This document shows positions 37,787 to 47,676 of a DNA stretch of 64,000 bases, piece by piece (the stretch's first letter is position 1; every line of letters begins with the position of its first letter). The position numbers and the translations under genes were made by a program. The notes below the pieces were generated by a model. That model worked only from the letters and a program-made list of their open reading frames with translations, had not been told where the DNA came from and made no database searches. This DNA is from Microcoleus sp. bin38.metabat.b11b12b14.051 (GTDB lineage Bacteria; Cyanobacteriota; Cyanobacteriia; Cyanobacteriales; Microcoleaceae): NCBI RefSeq assembly GCF_013299165.1, contig NZ_JAAFKD010000016.1:103852-167851 (forward strand), written 5' to 3'.

Positions 37787-38695
37787 ATGAAATTATACTG
37801 GAAAAATCATCAATTAGAGCCAGAAACAATCGGGCTAATTTACGGTTTTATCGGCGTAATTGGCTTCAGCTTAACACTGCCAGGAACTAGAGCAGCCGTG
37901 CAGGATTTAGACCCAATTTTTGTAGGATTAGGACGCGGATTAGTAGCAGCCGTACTAGCAGCAGTAACTTTAAAAATAACGCATCAACCTATCCCCTCCA
38001 AACAGCAATTGTGGAGTTTATTAGTTGTCGGATTGGGAGTGGTTGTCGGATTTCCCCTATTATCAGCTTGGGCAATGCAGCGAGTACCTGCCGCCCACGG
38101 TGCCGTAGTATTAGGCTTGTTACCCTTAGCCACAGCAATCGGGGGAGTTGTGCGATCGGGCGATCGGCCATCTTCTAGCTTTTGGCTTGCTAGTATCGCC
38201 GGGAGTGTAACCGTTGTCGGTTTTGGAATTGTCAGTGGTGCAGGGCAACTCAAACCCGCAGATTTAGCTTTATTTGCATCGGTAATTGCTGCTGCTTTTG
38301 GTTACGCCGAAGGTGGGCGAGTAGCTAAGACTTTAGGTGGCTGGCAAGTTATCTGTTGGGCATTGATACTTATTGCTCCCTTCGAGGTTTTGCCGACAAT
38401 TATTGTAGTTTTAAAACATGGATTAATAGCTGCACCCACGGCGTGGTTGGGTTTTGCCTATGTGAGTATTGTCAGTCAATTTGTCGCATTTTTTGCCTGG
38501 TATGAGGGGATGGCAATTGGTGGAGTTGCCAGAGTAGGACAAATTCAGCTATTGCAACCATTTTTGACTATCTTAGCATCCGCCATTTTGCTTGGTGAAA
38601 CTGTAGAACCGATCGCCCTAGGCAGCGCTTGTTTAGTTGTGATCTGTGTCGCAGCGGGCAAAAAAGCATCAATTAAGCAGGCAGCAGATTTGTGA
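37787..38695 (+). CDS. EamA-family (DMT) transporter
   Basis: The 302-residue protein has ten predicted helices as two EamA repeats. It begins ETIGLIYGFIGVIGFSLTLP and ends with ILASAILLGETVEPIALGSA, the usual last-helix pair. DMT proteins export or import metabolites or amino acids; the substrate is unknown. It stands alone in the window. Confidence 0.88.
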   Translation: MKLYWKNHQLEPETIGLIYGFIGVIGFSLTLPGTRAAVQDLDPIFVGLGRGLVAAVLAAVTLKITHQPIPSKQQLWSLLVVGLGVVVGFPLLSAWAMQRVPAAHGAVVLGLLPLATAIGGVVRSGDRPSSSFWLASIAGSVTVVGFGIVSGAGQLKPADLALFASVIAAAFGYAEGGRVAKTLGGWQVICWALILIAPFEVLPTIIVVLKHGLIAAPTAWLGFAYVSIVSQFVAFFAWYEGMAIGGVARVGQIQLLQPFLTILASAILLGETVEPIALGSACLVVICVAAGKKASIKQAADL

Positions 38696-38926
38696 TGCCA
38701 ACAAATTTTTGGGGCGTTTCATCCCCCAAATCAGCTAACCTACAGGGCGAGGCAAACCCTACATTAATCTAATTCTCAATCTTTAATGCTAATATATTGA
38801 GGCTAAATTCCTCATATTAATTCCATTAGCATAGAAAATATTCATCTCTGCGTTCTCTGCGTTCTCTGCGGTAAAATCATTCCGATCCAACCGGAATTGA
38901 TATCACTACAAACCTTAATATAAATG

Positions 38927-38989
38927 TTGCTAGTGATGACTTCATGACTCGGATTTTTGCGGACTGAAGTCCTCACTACTAACCTATTT
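38927..38989. terminator. Palindrome between convergent genes, degenerate copy
   Basis: The right arm gcggactgaagtcctcacta (38961 on) matches the family at 26068-26135; the left arm (gctagtgatgacttcatg) is degenerate. It lies between convergent eamA-type and GT2 genes. The rest of 38696-39065 is AT-rich with a ctctgcg array near 38845. Confidence 0.5.
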
Positions 38990-39065
38990 TAGTGTCAGCA
39001 TTTTAGCTGACTCCATATAATACCAGATAACTTGGGCAAAATTCCTTAAGTGTTGTTTGCTAAGA

Positions 39066-40028
39066 TTATTTTGGTGATTTTGGGCGATCGCCAAAACCAG
39101 CAACTTCTCCCAGCGTATACAGCGGCCTCCCCTTCACCTCTTCGTAAATCCGCCCGATATACTGCCCCAAAATCCCAATACTGACCAACTGCACCGCACC
39201 CAAAAAGAAAACCGCCATAATTATAATCGTCAAACCACTTAATGCCGCACCAGGAGAGAAAAGACGCCAATACAACACCAAAAAAGCCATTAACACAGAC
39301 ACCAAAGCCGAAAACAAACCCAAATAAATCGACAGTTGCAGAGGAACTTTTGAAAAAGATACTAAACCGTTCATCGCCAAAGCAAAAGATTTGCTGAAGG
39401 TATACTTAACGTCGCCAGCAAAACGCGGATCTCGATCAAACTTAACAGCAGTTTGTTTGAAACCAATCCAAGCCCGCAATCCCCGAATGTAACGGTTGCG
39501 TTCCGGCATCGCATTGAGCACGTCCACTACGCACCTATCCATCAAACAAAAATCCCCCGTATCGATCGGAATATCAACATCCGCAAGATTCCGCAAAATG
39601 CGATAATACATATAAGCTGGCAACCGCTTAAACCAACTTTCTTGACGGCGTTGAGTGCGCTGGGCGTAAACCACTTGATAGCCGAGCCGCCACTGTTCTA
39701 CCATATCTAGAATTAGCTCTGGCGGGTCTTGCAAATCGCCGTCCATGATGACTACAACTTGACCGCTAGAAAAGTTTAAACCAGCAGTTACCGCTATTTG
39801 GTGGCCGAAATTGCGGGCTAAACTGAGGTAACAAATCCGTGAGTCTTGTTCGTGCAAATCTCGTAAAAGTTCCAAAGAGCGATCGCGGCTGCCGTCGTTG
39901 ATTAAAATTAGTTCTACTGGGTCGTCCATTCGCTCCATCACGCCACTAACTCGGCGGTACAATTCGGGGAGATTTTCTTCTTCGTTATAAATGGGAATTA
40001 TTAAGGAATATTTAGGTGTATTTTGCAT
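39066..40028 (-). CDS. Family 2 glycosyltransferase, GtrB/DPM1-like
   Basis: The 320-residue enzyme makes polyprenyl-phosphate sugars. A GT2 domain carries [20 protein letters not shown], the nucleotide-sugar aspartates in [11 protein letters not shown] and DxD-like [11 protein letters not shown], and [19 protein letters not shown]. Two C-terminal helices (about 235-295) anchor it. It is 47 nt downstream of a GT39-like gene on the same strand, so the pair likely supplies and then uses a lipid-linked sugar. Confidence 0.92.
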   Translation of the reverse strand: MQNTPKYSLIIPIYNEEENLPELYRRVSGVMERMDDPVELILINDGSRDRSLELLRDLHEQDSRICYLSLARNFGHQIAVTAGLNFSSGQVVVIMDGDLQDPPELILDMVEQWRLGYQVVYAQRTQRRQESWFKRLPAYMYYRILRNLADVDIPIDTGDFCLMDRCVVDVLNAMPERNRYIRGLRAWIGFKQTAVKFDRDPRFAGDVKYTFSKSFALAMNGLVSFSKVPLQLSIYLGLFSALVSVLMAFLVLYWRLFSPGAALSGLTIIIMAVFFLGAVQLVSIGILGQYIGRIYEEVKGRPLYTLGEVAGFGDRPKSPK

Positions 40029-40075
40029 CGGAGTTTCTCTGGTACAATCAGGCGATTAGCTGTTGAATCAAGATT

Positions 40076-42016
40076 TTATTTTTTCACAAACACGCTCAGC
40101 GGTTCCATCGACCATTTGTGTTCGTAAGTTTGATTTTTGACTGTTATCTCTTTTAGTTGTTTGCCGTCATTTTTTGTATCAGAGTAAAGTATCGCACAAG
40201 GAATAAAACTTTTGTAAGGCTCTACGTTCAGTTTTTGCCCGACGACGGGATCTATCGTCGAAATGTGTTCGATGCGAGGTGCTGGTTTCCCAGACTCTGG
40301 AAGCATTACCCACAAGGGATATTCCCACACACTTTTCGCCCAAAACGACAATCCTATATTCGCGCACTTTTGAGATTTCACAAAATCTACTGCTTTATTG
40401 TAAGCAACCTCGATGTTCGGCCTGCTTGTAAAGTAAAGCTCTTGTCTGCTGCTATTAAAAATGTTACTATCTCCCAGTAAAGGTCTGAATTTGTTGTGAG
40501 CAATCCAAGGTAGGGACATGATAATTAGAATTGCCACTAGATAATTCGCTATTCTATGATTTGATATTTGCGAGACGGCTAATCCAAATATCGGCGCAAA
40601 TAACACGAATATTGACAGGTGGTGACGGCTGTGCCAAGGTTGCAATTTGAGAAGAAGACACAGCAGTAAAAATGTCATGATTGCAGCACTTAAATAAGTT
40701 ACTACTATTTGGGTTCTTTTCAAACTGTGATTTCTAAATATCAGCGCGATGGTGGCAAATGTCAGCCAAAAGTGAATCGGGTTGGTAGCTGTGTTTTCAT
40801 TAAATGACGGTGTGGCGATCGCAAATACTTGTCCGGGAGGCCAAGTGATGCGCGGATCGTTTGTGGCTACTCCCAGTATTCTGTGCAGCACGTTAATCAC
40901 TCCCACGATTGCGCCGTTAATCCGGGAAATCCTCGTCCCGGCTTGCATACCTAAATTTCTAATTACATTTGACAGGAAAGTTGGCAGCGTCAATCCTTCA
41001 ATTTTATATTCTTTAGTAAAACTTTCTGGCGCTCCGATCGCATAACCAAACAAATCATAATTTCGCCAAAAGTGACCTAAATTTAGCATCAAAGTTACCG
41101 CAGCTATTATCAAAATCGGTGGCAGCATCTTTCCCCGAAAACCTTTAATCCCTGCCACAAGAAACCACAGAATAAAAGGCAGACAAAATATATAAGCTGT
41201 CGTTTTTGTCAACAGAGCTAAACCCAAACCAGCACCGATTTTGAAAGTATTAAACCCAGTAATTCCTGCCTGGAGTCCTGCTAAACCGCAGCAAACAAAA
41301 CACACCACCCAGAAACATACAGCATAATCGTTTTGAGTGCTAGAACCCTGGAGGATACCCATCGGTAAAGTCGCTGCAAAAACCGCTGCAAAAACTTGAC
41401 CGCGCCCATTAGCACCCAGGTGTTGAGCAATTAAAGAAACTGCGATCGCGCTGCCGGCCATACTCAACCACTGTACCAAATTAGCATAGCGATCGCCCCC
41501 GCTTAAAATCTGAAAGTGCATAATTGCAAACTCAGCCCCCGGCGGGTGATACAACTGCGGCACGTAAGAAGTAGGATAATGCTCCACGCTACGGTTTTGC
41601 ATCCAGTGAGCAACCCGGCTCATGTGATAAGTCATCGAATCCCAATTGTTAGGCGGCGCAACCACAGCAATCAAACCAACCCCAGCAAAAATCAACAATA
41701 CACCGCCTAGCAACCCCGCTAAGACACTAGAAAATTGCTCATCTTTAGTTTTTTCCAAAATTGGCTCGCTAGGCTTAAATTTTAAATAAACAATCAAACC
41801 GAGAATACCTGCTACCAGCCACAGCCCCAACACCCACTCGAAAGTCAGCAACCTAAATAAACTTAAAATTTCCGTAGATGAAGCAACAAGCACTCCCCAA
41901 ATAATTGCAGCAGACAAAATAGCACTGCGCCAACACTTATCGATTTTCTCAAATATAAGAAAAAAAATGCCCAGAGCTACCAATGGCATCAAGCCGAATA
42001 TATCTGTTATCATCAA
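40076..42016 (-). CDS. Multi-pass membrane glycosyltransferase, GT39/ArnT-like
   Basis: The 646-residue protein has about 12 membrane helices and a C-terminal soluble region (about 500-646). The first loop has PPNNWDSMTYHMSRVAHWMQ, with an Asp where GT39/ArnT enzymes use it, and YVPQLYHPPGAEF. These enzymes move sugars from lipid carriers to proteins, lipids or glycans outside the membrane. With the adjacent GT2 gene this could form a two-step glycosylation unit; the acceptor is unknown. Confidence 0.72.
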   Translation of the reverse strand: MMITDIFGLMPLVALGIFFLIFEKIDKCWRSAILSAAIIWGVLVASSTEILSLFRLLTFEWVLGLWLVAGILGLIVYLKFKPSEPILEKTKDEQFSSVLAGLLGGVLLIFAGVGLIAVVAPPNNWDSMTYHMSRVAHWMQNRSVEHYPTSYVPQLYHPPGAEFAIMHFQILSGGDRYANLVQWLSMAGSAIAVSLIAQHLGANGRGQVFAAVFAATLPMGILQGSSTQNDYAVCFWVVCFVCCGLAGLQAGITGFNTFKIGAGLGLALLTKTTAYIFCLPFILWFLVAGIKGFRGKMLPPILIIAAVTLMLNLGHFWRNYDLFGYAIGAPESFTKEYKIEGLTLPTFLSNVIRNLGMQAGTRISRINGAIVGVINVLHRILGVATNDPRITWPPGQVFAIATPSFNENTATNPIHFWLTFATIALIFRNHSLKRTQIVVTYLSAAIMTFLLLCLLLKLQPWHSRHHLSIFVLFAPIFGLAVSQISNHRIANYLVAILIIMSLPWIAHNKFRPLLGDSNIFNSSRQELYFTSRPNIEVAYNKAVDFVKSQKCANIGLSFWAKSVWEYPLWVMLPESGKPAPRIEHISTIDPVVGQKLNVEPYKSFIPCAILYSDTKNDGKQLKEITVKNQTYEHKWSMEPLSVFVKK

Positions 42017-42047
42017 AGTTAATCCTGCTGCTAAAAGTTAGCTCACT

Positions 42048-42112
42048 TGACAGTTGACAGTTGACATAAGAGCCCGCTCGCTCTTGTCGAGGGGTTGACA
42101 GTTGACAGCTAC
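42048..42112. repeat. Heptamer repeats with palindromic insert
   Basis: tgacagt heptamers flank cgctcgctcttgtcgagggg, the same insert type as at 9100 and 14490. Confidence 0.75.
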
Positions 42113-42217
42113 CTCTACTTTGATGGAAGACGATTGGAGTAATGAACAGTCTTTTTTGAATTTGTCCATAAAAAAGAGATGCTTTTAACGAATTTTTTAT
42201 GGTAAAACTATAAAAAT

Positions 42218-42841
42218 ATGACAAATTCTAAGTATCTTTGGCAAGCAAATCAAGACTTAAGGGAAGGTTGCCTGCAACATCCTTTTGTCAGAGGCATTGC
42301 TGACGGCAGCCTACCCCAAAATAGTTTTGCATATTACGTTGCACAAGACGCATTTTTTCTGAAAGCATTTGCCCGCGCTTACAGCATTGCTGCGGCAAAA
42401 GCACCCGATTGGGAGGGGTTTGAAATCCTCCACAATCTCGGCGGTGGCGTTTTGGAAGAATTGCACCTGCATCAAGGATATGCAGCGAAATGGGGTGTAA
42501 ACTTGCCCGAGATCAAACCCGGAATCGCTACCCGCCGCTACAAGGATTTTTTATTAGCAACAGCTTGGGGAAGCGGTGTAGGTTTAACAGTAGCAGCGAT
42601 GACTCCTTGTTTGCGGTTGTATGCTTTTTTGGGGCAGCAGTTAGCTCAACCTCATATACCGGAACACGCCTTGAGCGAGTGGATTTCTACCTACAGCAGC
42701 CCGGAGTTTGAGATTTTAGCTTCGCGGCTGGAAAGTTTGGTCGATCGCTATGCCGAATCTACGCCCGAAGTAGAAGCCACCTATCGCTATGCTATGCTGT
42801 GCGAAAGAGACTTTTTTCAGGCAGCATGGGAGGTAGAGTAA
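42218..42841 (+). CDS. tenA: TenA-family thiaminase II
   Basis: The 207-residue TENA/THI-4 enzyme salvages thiamine breakdown products. It has FVRGIADGSLPQNSFAYYVAQDAFFLKAFARAY near the start (quoted in part), EELHLHQGY, and MTPCLRLYAFLGQQL, where the Cys suggests the TenA_C type. The C-terminus has LCERDFFQAAWEVE with the family Glu. The hydrolysed compound would be an aminopyrimidine; this is family knowledge. No thi genes are adjacent and no TPP riboswitch is seen upstream. Confidence 0.9.
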   Translation: MTNSKYLWQANQDLREGCLQHPFVRGIADGSLPQNSFAYYVAQDAFFLKAFARAYSIAAAKAPDWEGFEILHNLGGGVLEELHLHQGYAAKWGVNLPEIKPGIATRRYKDFLLATAWGSGVGLTVAAMTPCLRLYAFLGQQLAQPHIPEHALSEWISTYSSPEFEILASRLESLVDRYAESTPEVEATYRYAMLCERDFFQAAWEVE

Positions 42842-42998
42842 ATTAAGTTTATGAAAAATATATTGAGCAAGATCTTAAGTTACCAAGAAGAATGGGTTTA
42901 AAACATCGTCTTTCTAGGGGGAAATAAAACAAAACTATTCACTGTTTCAATCCTGTTGCTTTTAGCCAGAAGTAGCCCTCAAGCGTCAACTGAATGAA

Positions 42999-44138
42999 CT
43001 ATGCCCACGCAGCAAATTTAACAGCCATGTACAGCAGGAATGTAGGAAATAATGTCATCACAGCATATCCCCAACGACGCTGACTGCTCAAAAGTAAACC
43101 GAGTGCGATCGATAGCGACAAAATCCCGTAAGCATAGCGGTGAACCGATTGGAGAGCACCGGAGTTGAGCAACAGCGCTAAAGAGCAAAAACCGAAGCTG
43201 ATGAGTGTAATGCTGAGCTTTTTTCGCAAGTACCACAACAAATAGCCACCGCCAAAAATCATCCCAACTTTACTAACAGCTTGCACGCGGAAACTAAAAA
43301 AATCCCGAAATATGTCCAACCAAGTAGGCTGAACCCAGGCTTTTTGGACGTGAATAAATGCTAAGGCATCTCCAAAAGTCAGACCACAATACAAACTAAA
43401 TGACAACAACCCGATCGCGCTAGCCAAACCCGCAGCATAAGCGATAGGAGGTCTTTTTTCCCTCCAAGCTGTCAGCAAAAAAGTAGGTATCAGTGCCACT
43501 TCCGGCCCCCTAGTAGCCGTCGTCAAAGCACCCCAAAAACCCGCCCAAATATACTCGCCCCTCTCAAAAGCTCGCAAAGCCGATGCTGTTAGGAACAAAA
43601 ACAATCCTTCTGTGTAGATAACAGTACAAAATAGCGAAAACGGACACCAGGCAAGTACAGCAGTCGTCCACTTAGCTGCACCTGTATCGTATCGCTGTTC
43701 TACCCAAAAGTAAACCAGCACTAATGCACCCATAAATGCCAAACTATTGATTAGTACCCCCGCTACTTCCACTTGTATCCCCAAAGTTATCAGCCCGCGC
43801 ACCAGCAAAGGAAACAGCGGATAAAAAGCAACAGAATGATGCTGCCCGTCATCTGCATAGCTGTAGCCTAAAGTAGCGATTTCGATGTACCATTTACCGT
43901 CCCAGTGCGAAAACAATTCCCAGCCACTTTTGGGAAGGAAGCCACTCACAAAACCCAGAGGTGGCTCAATGGCATACACTGGCGACTTCTTGCAGACTAA
44001 AGGAGCAATTAGCTGCATCCCGATCGCAATTACCGATCGGCTCAGAAACCACATAGCAAGTACAAAAATTAACCCGTCCCTGCTGTTGTGGCGATCGCGA
44101 TGCGGAGTTACTTCTGGGTGTAACTCAGTATTTTTCAT
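42999..44138 (-). CDS. PIG-V-like membrane mannosyltransferase
   Basis: I chose the ATG at 44138 (KNTELHPEVTPHRD); a TTG upstream is also in frame. The roughly 379-residue protein has eight or more helices and the PIG-V-like loop HWDGKWYIEIATLGYS, AFYPLFPLLVRG, IYTEGLFLFLTAS and ATRGPEVAL. In eukaryotes PIG-V adds mannose to GPI; bacterial homologues are uncharacterised transferases. The acceptor is unknown. Confidence 0.78.
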   Translation of the reverse strand: MKNTELHPEVTPHRDRHNSRDGLIFVLAMWFLSRSVIAIGMQLIAPLVCKKSPVYAIEPPLGFVSGFLPKSGWELFSHWDGKWYIEIATLGYSYADDGQHHSVAFYPLFPLLVRGLITLGIQVEVAGVLINSLAFMGALVLVYFWVEQRYDTGAAKWTTAVLAWCPFSLFCTVIYTEGLFLFLTASALRAFERGEYIWAGFWGALTTATRGPEVALIPTFLLTAWREKRPPIAYAAGLASAIGLLSFSLYCGLTFGDALAFIHVQKAWVQPTWLDIFRDFFSFRVQAVSKVGMIFGGGYLLWYLRKKLSITLISFGFCSLALLLNSGALQSVHRYAYGILSLSIALGLLLSSQRRWGYAVMTLFPTFLLYMAVKFAAWA

Positions 44139-44225
44139 GGCTAAAACACTACCCAAGCGTTGATTTAAAACCCCTCAAGTATAGCCGACTGAAATATATA
44201 CGTAAGCACAGGGCGATCGCCAATC

Positions 44226-45533
44226 TTAACGTCCGAGTTTATTAGGAATACCTTCGCAGCCACCGGGAATAGTCTCTCTCGACTTTGAGCCGCACCAAGC
44301 GCAGCAGTAATAGCGCTGCTCGTCCGACAGCCGCTTGACAGCGGTGAAATCAGCACGTTCAACCACAGCGCCGGTATGTTCGCCCGTTTGATAGTTAGCA
44401 AATTCCGTGCGGCTGCGGGGAGATGCTTTTTCAGCAGAGCCGTAGAATAATATTGCTGCTCTCATGTCGGCGCGAGCTAGATTGGCGTCGTACAGGATAG
44501 CACGCGAGAGGTTGGCTTTGACTAAATCGCACTTGCTGAGGTTGGCGCGGACAAGGTTAGCTTCGCTCAACTCCGTCCACCGCAAATCGGTGCCCGCTAG
44601 GTCAGCACCGGCTAACATAACGTTTAAATCGATGACGCGGATGCCGTGATCTCTGTCTTCTGCGTAGCCACCATCGCCGTCAAGGATGGGGCGGCCCAAA
44701 AGCCGATCGCGCTTCAGAGGAGTAACCAATCTCGACTGCGACAAAAACCGCAGAATTTTCGCTTTACCTTCAGCATCCACACTGCTCATAATCGCAGCCG
44801 TGCGGCCTTCGGCGATCGCCCTTTCTTGCGGCCAATCTTCCAAAAACCCTTGCTCGTCAAGGGCTAAATCCGAAACTCCTTGAAAATAAGCATCGATCGT
44901 TTGCTGCTGCGTAATGCGATTTTGCTGAATCGTCAAATCCTTCGAGATTACGTACTGGCGCCAAGCCACATAAACGCCCAAAATTGCGATTAAAATTTGA
45001 CCCAAAGCGCCAATTAACTCGCCCAGAGCTCCGATCGCATCCCAGTTGATTTGGATATTGCGACTTCCCGGTTCAGTATTAGTACCGCTGAGCATCAACA
45101 AGCCAACAATCCCAGCTAAAAGCCCGAAGCAAGAGACAATCAGGGTGCGCCAAGTCGGCGGAATTACTTGCACCCAGATTTTGCCCCAACTCGGCCACAT
45201 CATCCGCAGCGATACCCCGATCGCACCGATGGCACCAATTAAGCCCAGCCAAATGTTGTCATTAGCGAGTCCAAAAATCATCGCTGCGATCAACCCCAGC
45301 GTCAGCACCGAAGCCGACTTCTCAGCAGTCGTTTGTGCCGGCTGTTGCGGCAATAAAACCTTGCGGGTTGCAGGAGGTGGCGGCAGCGGTTTTTCCAGAT
45401 CCGCAGTGGCGACGATTGCCGCTGGCTCTGATGGCACAGTAGGGCTTGCACCGTTAAGATTTTCTACAGTCACGTTCGACTCAGGAAGATTTGGTTGAGA
45501 AGAGTTTGGTTCTGGTGTCATGCGTTGAGGCAA
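44226..45533 (-). CDS. Membrane protein with pentapeptide repeats
   Basis: The 435-residue protein has a Pro/Ala-rich start, four hydrophobic helices (about 75-175) and a C-terminal pentapeptide-repeat segment of about 60 residues (LAGADLAGTDLRWTELSEAN and on), then a basic end with a YCCAWCG pair. Pentapeptide proteins form a beta-helix used in binding. Cyanobacteria have many with unknown roles. The gene stands alone. Confidence 0.85.
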   Translation of the reverse strand: MPQRMTPEPNSSQPNLPESNVTVENLNGASPTVPSEPAAIVATADLEKPLPPPPATRKVLLPQQPAQTTAEKSASVLTLGLIAAMIFGLANDNIWLGLIGAIGAIGVSLRMMWPSWGKIWVQVIPPTWRTLIVSCFGLLAGIVGLLMLSGTNTEPGSRNIQINWDAIGALGELIGALGQILIAILGVYVAWRQYVISKDLTIQQNRITQQQTIDAYFQGVSDLALDEQGFLEDWPQERAIAEGRTAAIMSSVDAEGKAKILRFLSQSRLVTPLKRDRLLGRPILDGDGGYAEDRDHGIRVIDLNVMLAGADLAGTDLRWTELSEANLVRANLSKCDLVKANLSRAILYDANLARADMRAAILFYGSAEKASPRSRTEFANYQTGEHTGAVVERADFTAVKRLSDEQRYYCCAWCGSKSRETIPGGCEGIPNKLGR

Positions 45534-45640
45534 ATTCTAATTTTGGGCGATCGCTAAAACGATTTTAACTAACGAAGCACGATTCTAGATAGCATTACAA
45601 TAGAAATATCGAGTAATTACACTCAAAGAGGTAACATAAT

Positions 45641-46096
45641 ATGACCCTGGTACTCCCCAATCTTCAAGGAAAACAAATGGGTCAAGTAATCACTACAATC
45701 ACCGTCACGAATTTCATCGATCTAGTTATGGCCGAACGGGGATTCATTTCTACGGAGGAAGTTCGTTCTGCGGTACTCGACAAAGTTCTTGTCGATACCG
45801 GAGCAACTCTACTTTCCTTGCCAGCTCCCATTATTAGCCAACTAGGTTTAAGACAAGTAGGAGAAAGAGATGTAGAAACATCGGCTGGCATTAAAAAAGG
45901 TCGAATTTTTGCAGGCGCTCAAATTATTGTAGAAGGGAGAGAAGGCAGATTTGATTGTTTAGAATTGCCCGAAGGCGTTGCCGCTGTTTTGCTGGGCGTG
46001 ATTCCCATGGAAGAACTAGGATTAGAACCTGATTTGAAAAATCAAAGATTGCGAGAATTGCCGATGAACAATCAGCAAACATATCTAATGGCTTAA
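45641..46096 (+). CDS. Retropepsin-like aspartyl protease (clan AA)
   Basis: The 151-residue protein has the catalytic-type DTGA motif (VLVDTGATLLSLP, Asp 52) and a later LLGVIPMEELGLE, as in single-domain retropepsins of bacteria. A dimer would be needed for activity. A start at the second Met (13) is possible, as both have a purine-rich upstream tract (agaggt for the first, aagga for the second). Role unknown; such genes are common in cyanobacteria. Confidence 0.8.
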   Translation: MTLVLPNLQGKQMGQVITTITVTNFIDLVMAERGFISTEEVRSAVLDKVLVDTGATLLSLPAPIISQLGLRQVGERDVETSAGIKKGRIFAGAQIIVEGREGRFDCLELPEGVAAVLLGVIPMEELGLEPDLKNQRLRELPMNNQQTYLMA

Positions 46097-46100
46097 TTGA

Positions 46101-46164
46101 AAGGTTTGTAGTGAGGACTTTAGTTTTTTAATGGATGCGGACTAAAGTCCTCACTACAAACCTT
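46101..46164. terminator. Exact palindrome between convergent genes
   Basis: The 24-nt arm at 46101-46124 has an exact complement at 46141-46164 with a 16-nt loop. It is the best-preserved member of the tagtgaggac family and lies 5 nt after a stop codon between convergent genes. A tgtcaactgtcaact array follows (46310-46340). Confidence 0.8.
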
Positions 46165-46349
46165 TTGATATGAAAGTTTTTGGGTTCCCGAAAGAATTGG
46201 TTGAAAGCGAATCCCTTGTAACGATAAATTGAAATAAGGCTATTCATTACTCCAATCCTCTTCCAGGTAGAGGTCGCCCTTATCTCTTCTATTGCGTGCT
46301 TGGGGATTTGCTGTCAACTGTCCACTGTCAACTGTCAAATGAATGAAAC

Positions 46350-46862
46350 CTAGCGCGCCAAATAAGCCCTCACAAAATACAAGCCAACCGTCGCCAATAT
46401 CAAAAAAGTTATCCCTAAAACCAACTCCACACTAAGCCTTTGAGCATTACCCAAAGCCACAAGAATTTGTTGCCGCACTATAAAAGCAAACAGCCAACAA
46501 ATCTCCACCTTCAGCCAAACCAAAAGTCCTCGCCCCAGGAGATATTGCCGGCGCGCATTTTCCTGAGTAATCCGTACCGGATACTTAAAAGTATGCGGAT
46601 AGCGCGATACCGCAGTTAAAACCACAAAAATAATCGCAGCCACTGCTGGCAGTATCCAAATCATCACTTTGTCGCCCAAAGCATCAGGCTGCCCCCCCAA
46701 GCCGAAGTGAATCGGAATTCGATCGGGCAAAACCCCCCAAAATTGTACGATCGGCAAAATCGACACTAAAATCGCGATCGCCCCCGCGAGCTCTACCGCC
46801 AGTAAAGCAGGCGACAGCCCCAGAGAAATAATCGGTCGTTGGTTTGGTGCGTTTCCAGTCAT
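46350..46862 (-). CDS. DUF1648-type membrane protein
   Basis: The 170-residue protein has four predicted helices. DUF1648 signature LPDRIPIHFGLGGQPDALGDK lies between helices 1 and 2 (about residues 43-63). Members are small membrane proteins found with SdpC-type immunity and stress genes; function is unclear. Its upstream region is occupied by an IS1341-type remnant beginning about 5 nt from its start codon. Confidence 0.8.
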   Translation of the reverse strand: MTGNAPNQRPIISLGLSPALLAVELAGAIAILVSILPIVQFWGVLPDRIPIHFGLGGQPDALGDKVMIWILPAVAAIIFVVLTAVSRYPHTFKYPVRITQENARRQYLLGRGLLVWLKVEICWLFAFIVRQQILVALGNAQRLSVELVLGITFLILATVGLYFVRAYLAR

Positions 46863-46867
46863 CGAAA

Positions 46868-47574
46868 AACCTGGTAGAAACCCCGTCCTTCTAGCACGGA
46901 TTTATATTGGTATTTTAAATATATGCTAAAATGCGAGGCATGGAAAAAGCCTTTAGTTACCGATTTTACTCAACCCCAGAGCAAGAGTCGCTGTTGCGGC
47001 GCACTTTGGGGTGCGTCCATAAGTGTTGACTTTACAATAAATAGATATCTCGATGAAAGAAGCCAAGGCTGGTACAAAAATAGGATAAAATTGGATACAT
47101 TCAGACATTTTCCATCCAGAGTGAATGAACAAAACAAGCAGATTTACATTCTTTCAATGATGTCAGTTGCGTAGCATCCCAACAAAAATAGAGACACCTT
47201 CAAACTACTTTTGCTAACTTATTTTTATGGCGTAGTAACCAAAATTTAATAAAAAACAATGGCAGGAGTGCTGATTTTGGCAATTCGACATTATCGAAGG
47301 TTTTCTAGTTAAAACATTGCGGTGAATGCGGGCACATGGTCGCAAAAGTGCCTTTAAATACTCGCTATTGGCAAAGTCGTAGTTGTGATTGTCACCGCGA
47401 TCGATATGTCAATGCGATTAAGAATATTTTGACCGCTGGACTAGCGGTGGAGCGTCTGTGGGGCGATCGCAATACCCGATCGCCAGTAAATCTGTTAAGG
47501 TCGGTGCTGTGAAACACAAACCTAAATCGTGAGGTTTGGGAATCTTCGCCACTCCGCCGCCCAGAGAATGTCAA
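46868..47574 (+). mobile_element. Deletion derivative of an IS1341-type element
   Basis: The left end (gaaaccccgtccttctagcac, 46881 on) and right end (agagaatgtcaag near 47565-47576) fit the ends of IS1341-type elements. Inside lie an N-terminal and a C-terminal tnpB fragment; the RuvC core is missing. The omega-RNA portion at the right end could still be transcribed. Confidence 0.65.
46940..47540 (+). pseudogene. tnpB remnant with internal deletion
   Basis: From the ATG at 46940 the frame reads MEKAFSYRFYSTPEQESLLRR, a classic TnpB start, then stops and shifts follow (SQGWYKNRIKLD is the equivalent of the usual SQGWYEEQKRIG). After about 47280 the sequence jumps to the zinc ribbon, CGECGHMVAKVPLNTRYW and CDCHRDRYVNAIKNIL. 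The middle, including catalytic residues, is gone. Recognition is by recall of typical TnpB starts and ends. Confidence 0.7.
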
Positions 47575-47629
47575 GGCTACTTAAAATTAGATTAATATTG
47601 AAAATAATAGTATTGGTTCCCCTGTAATC

Positions 47630-47655
47630 CCCCCAACAGCTTTCGTTGGGGGTTT
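47630..47655 (+). terminator. Terminator-like hairpin upstream of def
   Basis: cccccaac (47630-47637) pairs with gttggggg (47645-47652) followed by ttt. It sits 25 nt before the def start and would stop readthrough from the IS remnant, or form a leader. Confidence 0.5.
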
Positions 47656-47676
47656 CCAAACATCTCGCGAGGTTTT

